Shown piece after piece: positions 1 to 11,930 of a stretch of 64,000 bases of DNA. The notes under the pieces are model-generated. The model saw only the letters and a program-made list of their open reading frames with translations. It was not told the origin of the DNA and made no database searches. The translations under genes and the position numbers were made by a program. Every line of letters starts with the position of its first letter. Within the stretch, counting starts at the first letter, position 1. Source of the stretch: Okapia johnstoni (taxonomy: Eukaryota; Chordata; Mammalia; Artiodactyla; Giraffidae); NCBI GenBank assembly GCA_024291935.2, contig CM044316.1, positions 2,906,501 to 2,970,500 on the forward strand, read 5' to 3'.

Positions 1-1160
1 TGTTTCTGATCTGTGGTGCAAGGTAGGCAGATTTGGAACACTCCTCCTGGCAGGGAGGCCGCTGAATATCCCTCCTCTGGAGCTGTTCACCTGTGGGTGT
101 GCTCTGTTGTGTCACATCTCACCCATTGTGTGAACTCTCAGATTACACTGATGTTGGCACTGCTCTCAGCCACAGTTTAACTGCAGGTGTGATGGCAATT
201 GTCCCTGGTGTCTCTCAGATGTTGCTTTCACCATGCCACCCGAGTAGATCCACTGAAATCTGGTTCTAATTGCTGAAATCCTGGCTCTGGAGCTGTTGTG
301 GGTGTACAGAGGCAACTCAGACTTTAGCCTGATCCAACCCCTACATGTATGTGCCCACAAAGTCTACAGCTGCTAAAGCTAGGCCTGTCCTGGCCAAGAG
401 AACTTGTCTGTTCAGATGTTTTGTAGGCACTGAGTTTTGTAGGCAAGTCATTAATGGGATGTCAGTTTTCAGTTTGCTCAAGTGAGAGGAGTAATTTCGG
501 CTTTTTTCCCCTTATTTTCATGTCCCCTTGGGCTCACCTATGGTTTTGCCCCTACCTCTGTGTGTGAGCCACCCACAGGGGCCTGCTCCTGAGGCTTCCT
601 GGAGCACTTGGGTATACCCTGGTTAAGGCAGGGCATGGAGATGGCACAGCTATTGGTGTTCCAGGAGCCCTGATGGTGACAGGTGTACTAGGGAGTCAGT
701 GGCTGTGAAAGATTCTGCCCCATCAGTAACAAGGTACACAAGAAAACTGGTGGCTATGGTGTGAGAGATCCAGCCCTGGAGGGAGCATTTCCTAGTCCCT
801 GTCTACTGCACAAGATGGCCACCCTGGTGGGGGCCTTTTCTAACATCTGCTGTCAGGTGTGCAAGGGCCAGTTTCTTCCCCAGATGCAGGAAACTCTCAT
901 CTCCTTCAGCCAACCTCTCAGGGACACAGGTCCCATCCAGCTTCCTCTCCTCTTCTCCTTCCCTTCTTCTTTCCTCTGTCCCTCCTGGTTACATGGGGAT
1001 CTTTCTTGCTCATTCCAGTGTCTGAGGTCCTCTGCTAGTGTTCAGCCAGTGCTCTGTGAGAACTGGTCTATCTGTAGATGTATTGGTGATGCATTTGTGG
1101 AGAGAGATGAATTTCACATCCTCCTAGTCCTCTGCCATCTTGCTTCCTCTGTAGTTGTAT
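1..1160 (-). mobile_element. L1 5' UTR, antisense (probable)
   Basis: The stretch is C/T-rich on the plus strand and ends near 1150 with 'gccatcttgcttcctc', the reverse complement of the 'caagatggc' start typical of mammalian L1 5' UTRs. The 90 bases before that end match a second copy at 10030-10115 and resemble the end at 27560. The 5' end of this L1 is therefore near 1155 and its body runs off the left edge of the window. The 134-codon plus-strand open stretch at 761-1165 lies inside it and is not taken as a gene. Confidence 0.6.
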
Positions 1161-1703
1161 CTTAAATGAAAGATAAGTCAGAGCCAGAGTCTCATACAGG
1201 ATGGGAAGATATATAAAGGCAGTTTCAGCTAGAAGAGAGTGGAACCTGCCATTCTTTTCTTTAGGTCCAAGCTTCTCAATCTGTGGCCTTAGTTCCTGAT
1301 AGGCAATGGATTCTATGCTCTGGGATCCATGTATATACCATGACTGTGAAAGATTTGTGGGTAGCATTCTGGGAGATGGCCAAGCAGGAAGCACTAGGAA
1401 TCTGTCTTCCACCAGGACAAAAGAACTGCACTGACAGTTCTTGACTGATGTATTTTGGAGTTCTAGAATCTACTGAAGATTTGGAGGGTAAATTGCAATC
1501 AACTTTAATCAATTTCAGCTCTTAACACAGTAGCATATACCTCCCTGGGGCAGGGAGCTGTACACATATTCCTGGAAAGCTTGTACATAGCATGTGGGGG
1601 CCAGGGTGAGCAAAGAAGACTCTATACCCTGTATATTGGGGATCTGTGCTTTGATTGCTGATTGCTGCTTCTTATCACAGAGGTATACACAAAAAGGGAG
1701 GCA
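1161..1703. other. Unassigned; possible start of an old plus-strand L1
   Basis: No gene is seen. Around 1370, 'gggagatggccaagcagg' resembles an L1 5' UTR start on the plus strand, which would fit the ORF1 remnant at 2165-2665, but the similarity is short. Confidence 0.3.
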
Positions 1704-2040
1704 AGAATTTATTTACAGGGCAGCAATGGCGAAACAGACATAGAGAATAGACTTACGGATATGGGGAGAGGGGAGGAGAGGGTGAGTTGTATGGAAAGAG
1801 TAACATGGAAACTTACATTACCATATGTAAAATAGATAGCCAATGGGAATTTGCTGTATGGCTCAGGAAACTCAAACAGGGGCTCTGTATCAACCTAGAG
1901 GGGTGGGATGGGAAGGGACTGGGAGGGAGGTTCAAAAGGGAGCAGATATATGTATACCTGTGGCTGATTCATGTTGAGGTTTGATAGAAAACAACAAAAT
2001 TCTGTAAAGCAATTATCCTTCAACAAAAAAAATATTAAAA
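1704..2040 (+). mobile_element. 5'-truncated L1 3' end with TSD
   Basis: It carries the artiodactyl L1 3' tail signature: a G-rich tract near 1900-1935, then 'tgtggctgattcatgttgagg', then an A-rich end. It is flanked by AAAAAGGGAGGCA at 1691-1703 and a matching copy beginning near 2039, so it is a separate late insertion. Confidence 0.75.
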
Positions 2041-2164
2041 AAAAGGGAGGCAGCCACTGTTGTTGCACCTCCCCCCAGTTGTCACAAGCACCTCCTGCTC
2101 CAGCTGAAGTGACTTCTAGAGGATTTATGAGGCCACAACCCTTTCTCTCTTCATTTTTCACTTT

Positions 2165-2665
2165 TCCTTTTTTGAGATCTAGAAAGAAAAAAAGACTAAA
2201 GAAAAGCAAACAGAGCCGAAGGAGCTGGTGAGACACCATCAAGAAGCCGACATACATATTGTGGGTGTCCCAGGAGAAGAGAGAGATAAAGGCGCAGAGA
2301 GAGTATTTAAAGAAATAACAGCTGAAAATTTTGCAAATTTAATGAAAGACATAAGTATTAACATCCAAGAGGCTCAACAAACTCCAGGAAAAATTAATTC
2401 AAAAGGATCCACACTGAAACACATTATAATCAAACTTTCAAAAGCCAGAGCCAAAGAGGGAAACCTGAAAGCAGTAAAAGAGAAGAGAATCATCACATAC
2501 ATGGGATTCTCAGTAAGATGATCAGTATATTTCAATCAGAAACTTTGGCGACCAGGAGACGATGGACAGATGTAGTCAAATTAATAATAGAGAAAAATTG
2601 TCAACCAAGAATTCTAATCTGTCAAAACTGTCTCTCCAAAGGAGGGAGGAACAAAGCTATTCCTA
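2165..2665 (+). pseudogene. L1 ORF1 remnant
   Basis: The translation has the L1 ORF1 pattern: a lysine-rich lead-in, a 'GVPGEERDKGAERVFKEI' segment at about 2260-2310, 'IQEAQQTPGKIN' at about 2365, and an 'IIKLSKARAKE' segment. Full L1 ORF1 is about 330-370 codons and binds RNA as a trimer. Here the frame stops at 2519 and resumes in another frame, so it is dead. The downstream ORF2 endonuclease pieces at 2931-4400 may belong to the same copy. Confidence 0.75.
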
Positions 2666-2669
2666 GAAA

Positions 2670-2930
2670 TTCCTATACAGTCCACGGAATTCTCCAGGCC
2701 AGAATACTGGTAGCCTTTCCCTTCTCCAGGGGATCTTTCCAACCCAGGGATCGAACCCAGGCTTCCCACATTGTGGGCAGATTCTTTACCAGCTGAGCCA
2801 TTAGGAAGCCCAAGAATACTGGAGTGGGTAGCCTATCCCTTCTCCAGCAGATCTTCCTGACCCAGGAATTGAACCAGGGTCTCCTGTATTGCAGGTGGAT
2901 TCTTTACCAACTGAGCTACCAGGAAAGCTC
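2670..2930 (-). mobile_element. Two Bov-tA SINE copies in tandem, antisense
   Basis: Two successive antisense Bov-tA segments (about 2672-2810 and 2811-2930) both end in the reverse complement of the tRNA-like head ('gattctttacca.ctgagc.a..aggaa'). The second starts again at 'aagaatactggagtgggtagcc', as from a partial duplication or a nested insertion. Confidence 0.85.
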
Positions 2931-3146
2931 TGCTTTAAAAGATCAGTGCATTTAAAAGAGTTAAATGCATTGTTTATGTTTTGGGGCACAAAATGCATAA
3001 GATGCAATTCTGTGACATAAACAACCAAATTGGCTGTGGATAGAATCTTAAAGGAGCAGAGTTTTTGTATGTTACTGAAGTTAAGCTGTTGTAAATTTAA
3101 ATTAAAATGTTAAATGTCATTCCCATGATAATCACAAAATAGCTAT

Positions 3147-3420
3147 GCTGCTGCTGCTGCTAAGTCGCTTCAGTCGTGTCCGACTCTGTGCGACCCCATA
3201 GACGGCAGCCCACCAGACTCCCCCGTCCCTGGGATTCTCCAGGTAAGAACACTGGAGTGGGGTGCCATTTCCTTCTCCAATGCATGAAAGTGAAAAGTGA
3301 AAGCGAAGTCGCTCAGTCATGTCTGACTCTTAGCGACTCCATGGACTGCAGCCTACCAGGCTCCTCCATCCATGGGATTTTCCAGGCAAGAGTACTGGAG
3401 TGGGGTGCCATTGCCTTCTC
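3147..3420 (-). mobile_element. BOV-A2 SINE, full dimer, with TSD
   Basis: Two Bov-A monomers lie head to tail: the 'agtcgctcagtc.tgtc.gactct' motif appears near 3164 and again near 3307. The plus strand begins with (GCT)n, so the (AGC)n tail is on the minus strand. A 14-bp TSD, CACAAAATAGCTAT, flanks it at 3133-3146 and 3421-3434. The TSD is perfect, suggesting a fairly young insertion. Confidence 0.93.
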
Positions 3421-3832
3421 CACAAAATAGCTATAGATTATGCATAAAAGAAAGGAAATTTAAACTTTTTACTACAAAAATATCAACTAAACACAAAAAA
3501 AAAGTCATGCAGGAAATTAGAGACAACAAAGCTATGGAGCATATAGAAAACTTACATCACAATGACACAAGCAATTCCCTCCTTATTGATAATTAAATGT
3601 AAATGTATTTAAACTCTCCAATCAAAAGACAGATTTGCAGAATGGATTAAAAACACATGATCTAACTAAATGTCTACAGACTCACTTCAGATCCAAAGAC
3701 ACAAACAAGTTGAAAGTAAAAAATAATAAGAAGGAAAAAGATAGTTCATGGAAATGGTAACCAAACAATAGCAGGAGTGGTTATACTAATATCAGAAAAA
3801 ATAGATTTTTAAATAAAAAAAGAGACAAAAAA

Positions 3833-4011
3833 TGGATAGCTCAGTTGGTAAAGAATCCGCCTGCAGTGCAGGAGACCCTGGTTTGATCCTTGGGTCGGGA
3901 AGATCCACTGGAGAAGGGATAGGCTACTCACTCAAGTATTCTGGCCTAGAGAATTTCATGGACTGTATAGTCCACGGGGTTGCAAAGAGTCAGACACAAC
4001 TGAGTGACTTT
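3833..4011 (+). mobile_element. Bov-tA SINE
   Basis: It starts with the tRNA-like head ('agctcagttggtaaagaatc', with a B-box-like 'ggtttgatcc') and ends with 'agagtcagacacaactgagtgac'. It sits in the L1 remnant. Confidence 0.9.
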
Positions 4012-4400
4012 TTAAAAAAGTTAATAAAAGAATACAGCAAGAAGATATAACAATTATAAACATCTACATCAAAATATGTGAAGCAAAAACTGACAGTATT
4101 CAGGGAGAAATAGAAAGTTCAATAATAATTGTAGGCTTCTGTACCTCTTTCATAATAATGGATAGGACAGACATAAACAAAGAAACAGAGGAGTTAAACA
4201 ACACAAGGAACTAATATGTGTCTAGCAGATACATACAAAGTATTCCACCCAACAACAGCATAAACATTCTTCTCAAAGACACATGGAGCATTTTCCAGGA
4301 CAGACCATATTTTAGGCCACAAATTAAACCTCGATAGATTTAAAAATATTGACAGGATGAAAGCATCAACATTGAATTTGGCAATGAGTGGAGGTGAATG

Positions 4401-5149
4401 GTCCTGATTTCAGAGTAAATTGAATTTGAGCTTTGGGTCAATCATTTCCTGAATGAAATTAAAAATGAGACTATTGAAAAGTATGTTGAAGGATTACTGA
4501 AGATTTAAAGCGACAATAATGCCAACATAGTGTGCAGAAGTAAAACACAGAATAGTGGTATAAGAAATTGAAGGGAGAAATGGAGTTGTACTATGTTAAG
4601 TGTTCATCTGCTTAACAATAAACTGTAAATTGAAGGGAAATGAATTGCATTAATGAATTCAATTTTCCATATTTTCCTACATATACGTCCTTTGCTCTGT
4701 GTCTTTGCAGCTACTCCCATCAAGAGGTGTAATGTATATTCTCAGTCCTTGGATCTGAATTTTGCCACATGACATGCTTTGTCAATGTGATTTGAGCAGA
4801 CTTGCTGCAAGCAGAGACTTCAAAAACTGTGTTTCTCCACCACTGCCTGTGAATGCTTCCTGGTCAACCTGAAAGGTGCATGAATCAGAGTTCAGCACTC
4901 CAGCTCAGTCTGTCACAGGTCAGCCCATAGAGACAGTTATCAGCCACAACCAGCAGGATCACACAGCTCAAGATCTGTACTTGTGAAAGTGTTGCCAGTC
5001 TGGACTAAAAGGTAGCATGACGTTCAAAATGTCAAAGACTCTGGGACCCGGGAGAGACTGGTAAATTTGCTCAATGTGGCATTTTTCAAGGCCCTTTTAA
5101 GAAGTAGCCGAGGTGCAGGATGTCTCAGAGAACAGTGCCAGAGAACAGT
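4401..5149. other. No gene recognised
   Basis: No frame, splice structure or clear repeat was recognised in these 750 bases. The base composition is mixed and it may be single-copy sequence or a very old repeat. Confidence 0.4.
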
Positions 5150-5415
5150 GCCATGGAAATTCAAAATCTTATCAGTTTTATTGTACAAGTTAGGGAGCTA
5201 ATTCTAAAATTCATATGAAAGTGCAAAGGACTCAGCATTCCCATGATAATTTTGAAGAAGAGAAACAATGTGGAGGATGTGTAAGACCAGACTCATCATA
5301 AAGCTCTGGTAAATAAGCCCTGTTGTACTGGAGAGATCCAAGTGGCAGAAGAGTAAGGAAAGTAGGCCCCACACATATGGTCACAAGATGTTTGACAAAG
5401 GAGCCAATATAGGTC
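5150..5415 (+). mobile_element. Short decayed L1 ORF2 C-terminal fragment
   Basis: 'ctaattctaaaattcatatg' and the later 'acacatatggtcacaagatg' match the thumb to C-terminal part of L1 ORF2 in order. No frame remains open. Confidence 0.5.
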
Positions 5416-5454
5416 AGTGGGGGAAGGAGATGATTCTTTACAAATTGTGCTAGA

Positions 5455-7098
5455 TCACGGTGCAGAAGCAGAAGATATCAAAAAGAGGTGGCAAGGATAC
5501 ACAGAAGAACTATACAAGAAAGATCTTCGTAACCCAAATAACCATGATGGTGTGATCATTGACCTAGAGCCAGACATCCTGAAGTGCGAGGTCAAGTGGG
5601 CCTTAGGAAGCATCACTAAGAACAAAGCTAGTAGAGGTAATGGAATTCCAGCTGAGCTATTACAAATACTAAAAGATGATGCTGTGAAAGTGCTGCACTC
5701 AATATGCCAGCAAATTTGGAGTGGCTCAGCAGTGGCTGGACCACAGGACTGGAAGAGGTCAGTTTTCATTCCAATCCCAAATAAAGGCAACACCAAAGAA
5801 TTTTGAAACTACCGTGCAATTGCACTCATCTCACATGCTAGCAAAGTAATGCTCAAAATTCTCCAAGCTAGGCTTCAGCAGTACATGAACCGAGAACTTC
5901 CAGATGTTCAAGCTGGATTTAGAAAAGGAAGAGAAACCAGAAATCAAGTTGCCAACATTCATTGGATCATCAAAAAAAGCAAGAGAGTTCCAGAAAAACA
6001 TCTACTTTTGCTTTATTGACTATGTCAAAGCCTTTGACTGTATGGATCACAACAAACTGTGGAAAATTCTTCAAGAGATGGGAATACCAGACCACCTGAC
6101 CTGCCTCCTGAGAAATCTGTATGCAGTTCAAGAAGCAACAGTTAGAACTGGACATGGAACAACAGACTGGTTCCAAAGTGGGAAAGGAGTACTGTCAAGG
6201 CTGTATATTGTCATCCCGCTTATTTAACTTATATGCAGAGTACATCATGTGAAATGCTGGTCTGGATGAAGCCCAAGCTGGAATCAAGTTGCTGGGAGAA
6301 ATATCAATAACCTCAGATATGCAGATAACACCACCCTTATGGCATAAAGTGAAGAGGAACTAAAGAGCCTCTTGATGAAAGCGAAAGAAGAGAGTGAAAA
6401 AGCTGGCTTAAAGCTCAACATTCAAAAAACTAAGATCATGGCATCCGGTCCCATCATTTCATGGCAAATAGATGGGGAAACAATGGAAACAATGAAAGAC
6501 TTTATTTTCTTGGGCTCCAAAATCACTTCAGATGGTGACTGCAGCCATGATTTAAAAAACACATGCTGCTTGGAAGAAAAGCTATGACCAACCTAGAAAG
6601 CATATTAAAAAGCAGAGATATTACTTTGTTGATAAAGGTCTGTCTAGTCAAAGCTATGGTTTTTCTGGGAGTCATGGATGGATGTGAGAGTAGGACTATA
6701 AAGAAAGCTGAGCACCGAAGCACTGATGCTTTTGAAGTGTGGTGTTTTAGAAGACTTTTGAGAGACTCTTGGACTACAGGGAGATCAAACCAGTCAGTCC
6801 TAAAGGAAATCAGTCCTTAATATTCATTGGAAGGACTGATGCTGAAGCTGAAGCTCCAATACTTTGGCCACCTGATGGGAAGAACTAACTCACTGGAAGA
6901 GACACTGATGCTGGGAAATATTGAAAGCAGGAGAAGAAGGAAATGACAGAGGATGAGATGGTTGGATGGCATCACCAACTCAATGGACATGAGTTTGAGC
7001 AAGCTTCAGGAGTTGATGATGGACAGGGAAGCCTGGCATGCTGCAATCCATAGGGTTGTAAGGAGTCTGACACAACTGGGCAACTGAACTGAACTGAA
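5455..7098 (+). mobile_element. BovB (RTE) LINE, 5'-truncated, decayed
   Basis: It reads through the BovB ORF from just before the RT to the 3' end: 'EAEDIKKRWQGYTEELYKKD' at about 5467, 'FIDYVKAFDC' (RT motif A region) at about 6013, a YADD-box region near 6318, and 'GRKAMTNLESILKSRDI' at about 6570. It ends with 'gcaactgaactgaactgaat'. Stops and frameshifts split it into four or more pieces (5417-5806, 5904-6227, 6372-6587, 6563-6820). It is younger than the L1 pieces around it but inactive. Confidence 0.92.
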
Positions 7099-7099
7099 T

Positions 7100-8070
7100 C
7101 CCAAATGACTTCACTAATGAATTATATATATCAAACATTTAAAGAGGAAACAATAGGAATACTACAAAACCCAATATTACCCAGATACCACAGGCAGACA
7201 AAAATCACAAGTACAGCCAATATCTCTCATAAATATACATGTAAAAACCTTAAACAAATTATTGGTAAGTTGATTCTAGTGACCTATAAAAATGATTATA
7301 CACAATGACCAAAAGGAATTAATAGTAGGAATGCAAAGTTCATTTAACATCCCCAAATTAACACACACAGTAACCTTATTAATAAAAGGCAAAAACTACA
7401 TGAACATAGATAATAAAAGGCATTTTAAAAAATCTGACATATGTTCATGATAAACTCTCAACAAAACACAGATAAAAGGAACTTTACTCATTCTGTAAAG
7501 AGCATCTACAAAAATCCCACATCTAATATCATTCTTAATGATAAAAGACTAAATATTTTCCCTCTTAAGATCAGAAACAAGGCGAAGATACTCACTTTTA
7601 CCACATGTTTAACATTGTATTGCAAGTTGTAGCCAGTGCAATGAGTAAAAAATTCTCACTTTCTTCTGGAAAGTTAGAATTAAAACATCTTTGTTGAAGA
7701 CAAAATAACAATTGTATGAAGGAAATAATAATGAATGTCCAAAAACTATTAAAACTAGTTTTCATAATACAAGATAAATATACAAATGTCAAGTATATTT
7801 CACTACATTAATAATAGCAATGAACAATTTAAAACAAAATTACTAAAACAGTTCCATTCACAATAGTTTCAAAAGGAATGAAACTTTTAAGAATAAATTT
7901 ATCAAAGAATGGGTAACATCTATACAATCAAACACCATAAAATTGTACAGAGCTTAAGACAATCTAAATCAATAGCGATCCGTTCAATGTTCATGGATTA
8001 GAGGACTCAATATTATTAAAATGGAATTAGTTCCCAAATTTATTTATAGATTTAATGTCATCCCTGTCAA
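7100..8070 (+). mobile_element. Decayed L1 ORF2, RT region
   Basis: It follows L1 ORF2 order: 'cttcactaatgaatt...catttaaagag' at 7108, 'aaatatacatgtaaaaacct' at 7231, a run near 7480-7560 corresponding to the segment before the RT core, and 'agatttaatgtcatccctgtc' at 8048. All frames are broken. Confidence 0.7.
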
Positions 8071-8364
8071 AATCTCAGGAGATGAGAAACATTGAAAAAC
8101 AAGCAGAAAGAGTCAGAAGCAACTTTGTCAGAAATATAGGAAAAGAAAAGTTCACAGCAATCAAGCAAACACTGATGCAAGAGAAAGGCAACTTCAAACT
8201 GACAGGAAAGCTTTGTGGCATTTTTACTTGTCCTTTTCCTACCCCCTTCCCAGTATAGCGGCACCTTTTTACAAAAATTCATTTTATTTTATCTTTTAAA
8301 AACATTTTTAGAGCATATTATTGGCTTGGTTTCTTCTGTACAATAATGTGAATCGGCTATAAAA

Positions 8365-8365
8365 C

Positions 8366-8410
<45 letters not shown>
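8365..8410. repeat. (TA)n(CA)n microsatellite
   Basis: A short TA run is followed by about 18 CA units, inside the antisense L1 3' UTR. Confidence 0.95.
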
Positions 8411-8545
8411 TCCCTCCCTCTTAAGCCTCCCTCCCACCCCCACCATCCTACCCCTCTAGGTCATTACAGAGCACTGACCTGAGTTCTCTGTTCTATACAG
8501 CTGCTTCCTGCTAGCTATCTATTTTACACATGGTAGTGTATATAT

Positions 8546-8752
8546 GGGCTTCTCAGGTGACTCAGTGGTAAAGAATGTGCCTGCCAATGCAGGAGATGTG
8601 GGTTCCATCTTTGGGTTGGGAAGATACCCTGAGGGAGAAAATGGCAACCCACTCCAGTATTCTTGCCTGGGAAATCCAATGGACACAGGATCCTGCTGGG
8701 CTTCAGTCCATGGGGTCACAAAGTGTCAGACACAGCTGAGTAACTGGGCACA
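8546..8752 (+). mobile_element. Bov-tA SINE
   Basis: It begins 'gggcttctcaggtgactcag' (tRNA-like head) and ends 'cagacacagctgagtaac'. It is nested in the antisense L1 3' end. Confidence 0.9.
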
Positions 8753-9019
8753 CAGAGCTACTAGTAGTCAGTGCTGCTCTCTCTATTTGTCCCAACCTCT
8801 CCTTCCCCCACTGTGTCCACAAGTCTATTCTCTACATCTTTGTCTGTATTCCTACCTGCAAGTAGGTTCATCAATACCATTTTTCTAGATTCCATATACA
8901 CGCATTAATATACAAATTTGTTTTTCTCTTTCTGACTTAGTTCACTCTATATAACAGGCTCTAGGTTCATATACCTCACTGCAACTGACCCAAATTCATT
9001 CCTCTTTATTGAGTAATAT

Positions 9020-9292
9020 TCCCTTGTGCATGCATGCATGCCAAGTCACTTCAGTCATGTCTGACTCTTTGTGACCCTATGGATTGCAGCACACCAGGTT
9101 CCTCTGTCCTCCAGTATCTCCCAGAGTTTGCTCAAATTCATATCCATTGAGTCAGTGTGGCTATCTAATCATCTCATCCTCTGCCACCCGCTTCTCCTTT
9201 TGCCTTCAATCTTCCCCAGCATTAGGGTCTTTTCCAATGAGTTGGTGCTTCACATCAGGTGGCCAAAATATTGGAGCTTCATGTATACTCTA
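9020..9292 (-). mobile_element. BovB 3' end fragment, antisense
   Basis: The plus strand reads 'agtcacttcagtcatgtctgac...' through 'agggtcttttccaatgag' to 'aaaatattggagcttca', the reverse complement of the last ~270 bases of BovB. It is severely 5'-truncated. Confidence 0.85.
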
Positions 9293-9534
9293 AAATGAAA
9301 AAGAACCCCCAAAAACAAATAAAAGAAGACACAGAACAACAGAAAGCTAAAGTAGAAGAAGCAATACATAAAAGAAATTAAAAATATGATTTGAAAATCC
9401 CCAAATCCTGAACAGAAATAATAACAAAAACAGTAACCACAACAACGGGGAAAAAAGAAGAAAGCAAAACAAAATAGAACAAAAAACCCCAGAACCAACA
9501 ATGAACTAATCAAAATACAAAAATAATAAATGTT

Positions 9535-10125
9535 TTCTTAGGGTCTCAGCTGTCACTGTCTTTGCCCACATTGTGAGTCACCATCCACCTCAGCCTCCCT
9601 AGGAGGCACTCCAGTACTGAGGAAGGCTGGTCTCAGTAGTCTTGGTCCTGGAATTGCTCTGCAATCCCCACACTCCAGCTCCCAGCACCCATGCACACCA
9701 GTGGACATGCGTCCCAGCCTGGGGTACAGGGTACAGGGCCATGGCATGGGTTGTCTGTGTGTTTCTCACTCTATTCAGACTGTCATAGATCAGCTGGCTC
9801 ACCCTCTGATAGCCTCAAAAGCTTCCCTTCTGTCCCAACCAATTTCTCTGGATGCGGGAGTCTCTCCTTTGTTTCAGCTCCCCCACCCCTGGGTGCTAGT
9901 CCTGTCCTGCTTGCCCTCCTCCTCCTTCTCCCTTCTTCCTTTCATCCCTACCTAATCATGCATGGATCCACATAATCCTTTCTGGTGGTCAAGGACTCCT
10001 GCTGGTATTCAGTCAGTGTTCTGTGACAACTGTTCTATCTGTAGATGTATTCCTGATGTATCTGTGGAGAGAGATGCATTCCATGTCCACCTACTTCTCC
10101 ACAATCTTGGTTCCTCCACAGTGGC
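9535..10125 (-). mobile_element. L1 5' UTR, antisense
   Basis: It ends near 10115 with 'cacaatcttggttcctcc', the inverted L1 start, and 10020-10115 matches 1060-1155. GC-rich promoter-type 5' UTR sequence fills the rest. The A-rich 9300-9534 to its left (3' on the L1 strand) is likely the continuation toward or into ORF1, but I cannot prove it. Confidence 0.65.
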
Positions 10126-10129
10126 ACCT

Positions 10130-11212
10130 TTGAATAGGGAAACCCACATTCCAAGTATAGGACCCTGGTACTTGATTCCAGAAGGAGCAAGGCAGATCTT
10201 ACTTACAAGTTATTGTATGTCTGTCTGAATCTGTCTGAGGGCTACCTGAAGAATTGACATAGACACTCATCCCTGTTTAACCTCGTTCAGAATGCAGGCT
10301 GTAAAAGTGGTGGGCACTGCTCAAATACTCTGTAAGCCAAGCAAAACAGTCTATGGAGGTCCAGGGAAAAAGATTATTGTCAAAATATCCAATAAGCTGA
10401 CTAAAGTTTGGGAGTAACAGCTCGGGAGAATTTCTTAGAGAAATTAAGACATTCAAAAGCATCCCTGTAGACAAATATATTTATTATTGGAGGCTTGTGA
10501 CAAGTTCAAACAGAATAGCCTCAGTAGAAAGAAAAACTATAGATTTATGAGGTAATATGCCATGAAAAGCTATAAGTGTGAGTTAATATGTGAAGAAGCA
10601 AAGGAGAGACTGAATTTGTAGCCGATGACAATGAGCAAATCATTTATGGTGTGAGAGCCTCAGAGAGCAACACGGAGCTATGTGCAAAGATTCAGGGTTC
10701 TTCTTTAGACAGCAATGGTAACAGTAGGAGAGCAATCACAAAGAAATTTCCAGAGGAAATAGGGCAGCTTGCTCTATAAGACATGAACTATGAGAAAAAC
10801 AGGTAAATTTATACAGTAGATTTTTACATGATAACTTCTGGTATAAGAAAAAAAATACTGACTTACGGTACCCATCTTGGGCTGACTAAACAATGCTCTG
10901 GACTTATGCCCTGCCAGCCAGACTCAGCATTGCCCAAACTGTGGGGTTTGGAATGGCTTCATCCTGATTCCCCTCTGTCTTCACACAGTTTGCCAATTAG
11001 GAAAACACCATTCTTTTCCTTCGAGCCTATATACCTGTTTACAAATATGCTATTATATACAATATTTTTAGAGGGCAAATATTACATCCTCTTTTTTAAA
11101 ACTGCCGTGATGTTGCCGTCCTCCTTTATTTTTTTATTTTTTCATCCTTATCAAGATATAATTGACAAAATCATATATATCTTTTTTTTTCATGATGAGA
11201 CTTCAACAGAAA
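10130..11212. other. No gene recognised
   Basis: About 1.1 kb shows no convincing frame or splice pattern. The 140-codon open stretch at 10828-11250 has low-complexity, repeat-like composition and no recognisable domain. No clear transposable element is seen. Confidence 0.4.
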
Positions 11213-11325
11213 GTCTTTTTTTTAATTTATTTATTTTAATGGGAGGCTAATTACTTTACACTATTGTAGTGGTTTTGCCATACATTGACATGAATCAGCC
11301 ATGGGTGTACATATATATCTTAAAG
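11213..11325 (-). mobile_element. Short L1 3' end, antisense
   Basis: A T-rich start followed by 'ggttttgccatacattgacatgaatc...catgggtgtac' is the signature of the last ~110 bases of artiodactyl L1, reversed. Confidence 0.8.
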
Positions 11326-11930
11326 TGTACAATGTGATAAAATAAAAACATCCCTGTATTTGATGGAATTTAGAAGGCCACACACACACCCGAGGTAAGG
11401 CATGTGCTAAGAAAAGACATGAGAAAGGCCCTCGGGTTTCACAGTGAGCTGATCTCTAGGTTCAGTGCAAGCCCGTCTAAGTGTCGAACAAGTACCATAG
11501 TAGAGAACAAAGACAAGAAGGAGAGATTTGTTTGCTTTATTTGCTTGTTTTAATTACTGGCATTGAGTAAAATATCTGTCACAGAAGTAGCTGCACAGAT
11601 TCTAAGGAATGGATACATTAGTGACGACACATGACAAGGAAGACAGCCTTAGCAAAAATTTGGGAAAATCATTAAACAAGCTACTACAGCCTTTGACAGT
11701 TAAACGAAGAAAGAAAGGGAAAGGAAAGCCTTGAGGGGAGGGAGAATTTCATCTTCAGAGTTACATTATAATACTCAATGCCCAACCATGTATAATATTT
11801 ATTATATACTCAAAAGTACAAAACTCACTCTTCCAGTTTTCAGAAACAACAAAAATCATACAAAGAAACAGGAATGTATAGCTTATTCAAGGGAACAAAA
11901 TAAACAGGGAGAAACTGTCTCTGAGGGCTT
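11326..11930. other. No gene recognised
   Basis: Mixed sequence before the next L1. The 70-codon open stretch at 11731-11943 has no recognisable domain. Confidence 0.35.

Larger units (their letters stand above)
2931..4400 (+). mobile_element. Decayed L1 inter-ORF and ORF2 endonuclease region
   Basis: The host segments between SINEs (2931-3132, 3435-3832, 4012-4400) read as degenerate L1 ORF2. Markers include 'ctctccaatcaaaagacag', 'actcacttcagatccaaagacac' and 'aggacagaccatattttaggcc', all from the endonuclease part of the ORF. No open frame exceeds 75 codons. BOV-A2 and Bov-tA insertions interrupt it. Confidence 0.75.
8290..9015 (-). mobile_element. L1 3' end, antisense
   Basis: The plus strand shows the reverse complement of an artiodactyl L1 3' UTR: 'gaatcggctataa', a pyrimidine tract 'ccctccctcttaagcctccctccc' region, and the last ORF2 codons near 8930-9010 ('cttagttcactctatataacaggctc'). 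A microsatellite and a Bov-tA lie inside. The bases just before it (8071-8289) are unassigned. Confidence 0.8.

Noticed and set aside
761..1165. 134-codon plus-strand open stretch
   Set aside because: It lies in antisense L1 5' UTR, has low-complexity Ser/Pro/Leu composition and no domain.
3833..3910. tRNA genes at Bov-tA heads
   Set aside because: A- and B-box-like sequences are present but the cloverleaf is incomplete and the sequence continues into the Bov-A body, so these are SINEs.
9250..9513. 87-codon Phe/Cys-rich minus-strand open stretch as a membrane protein
   Set aside because: It is the reverse of an A-rich repeat-derived stretch; the hydrophobicity comes from TTT/TTC runs.
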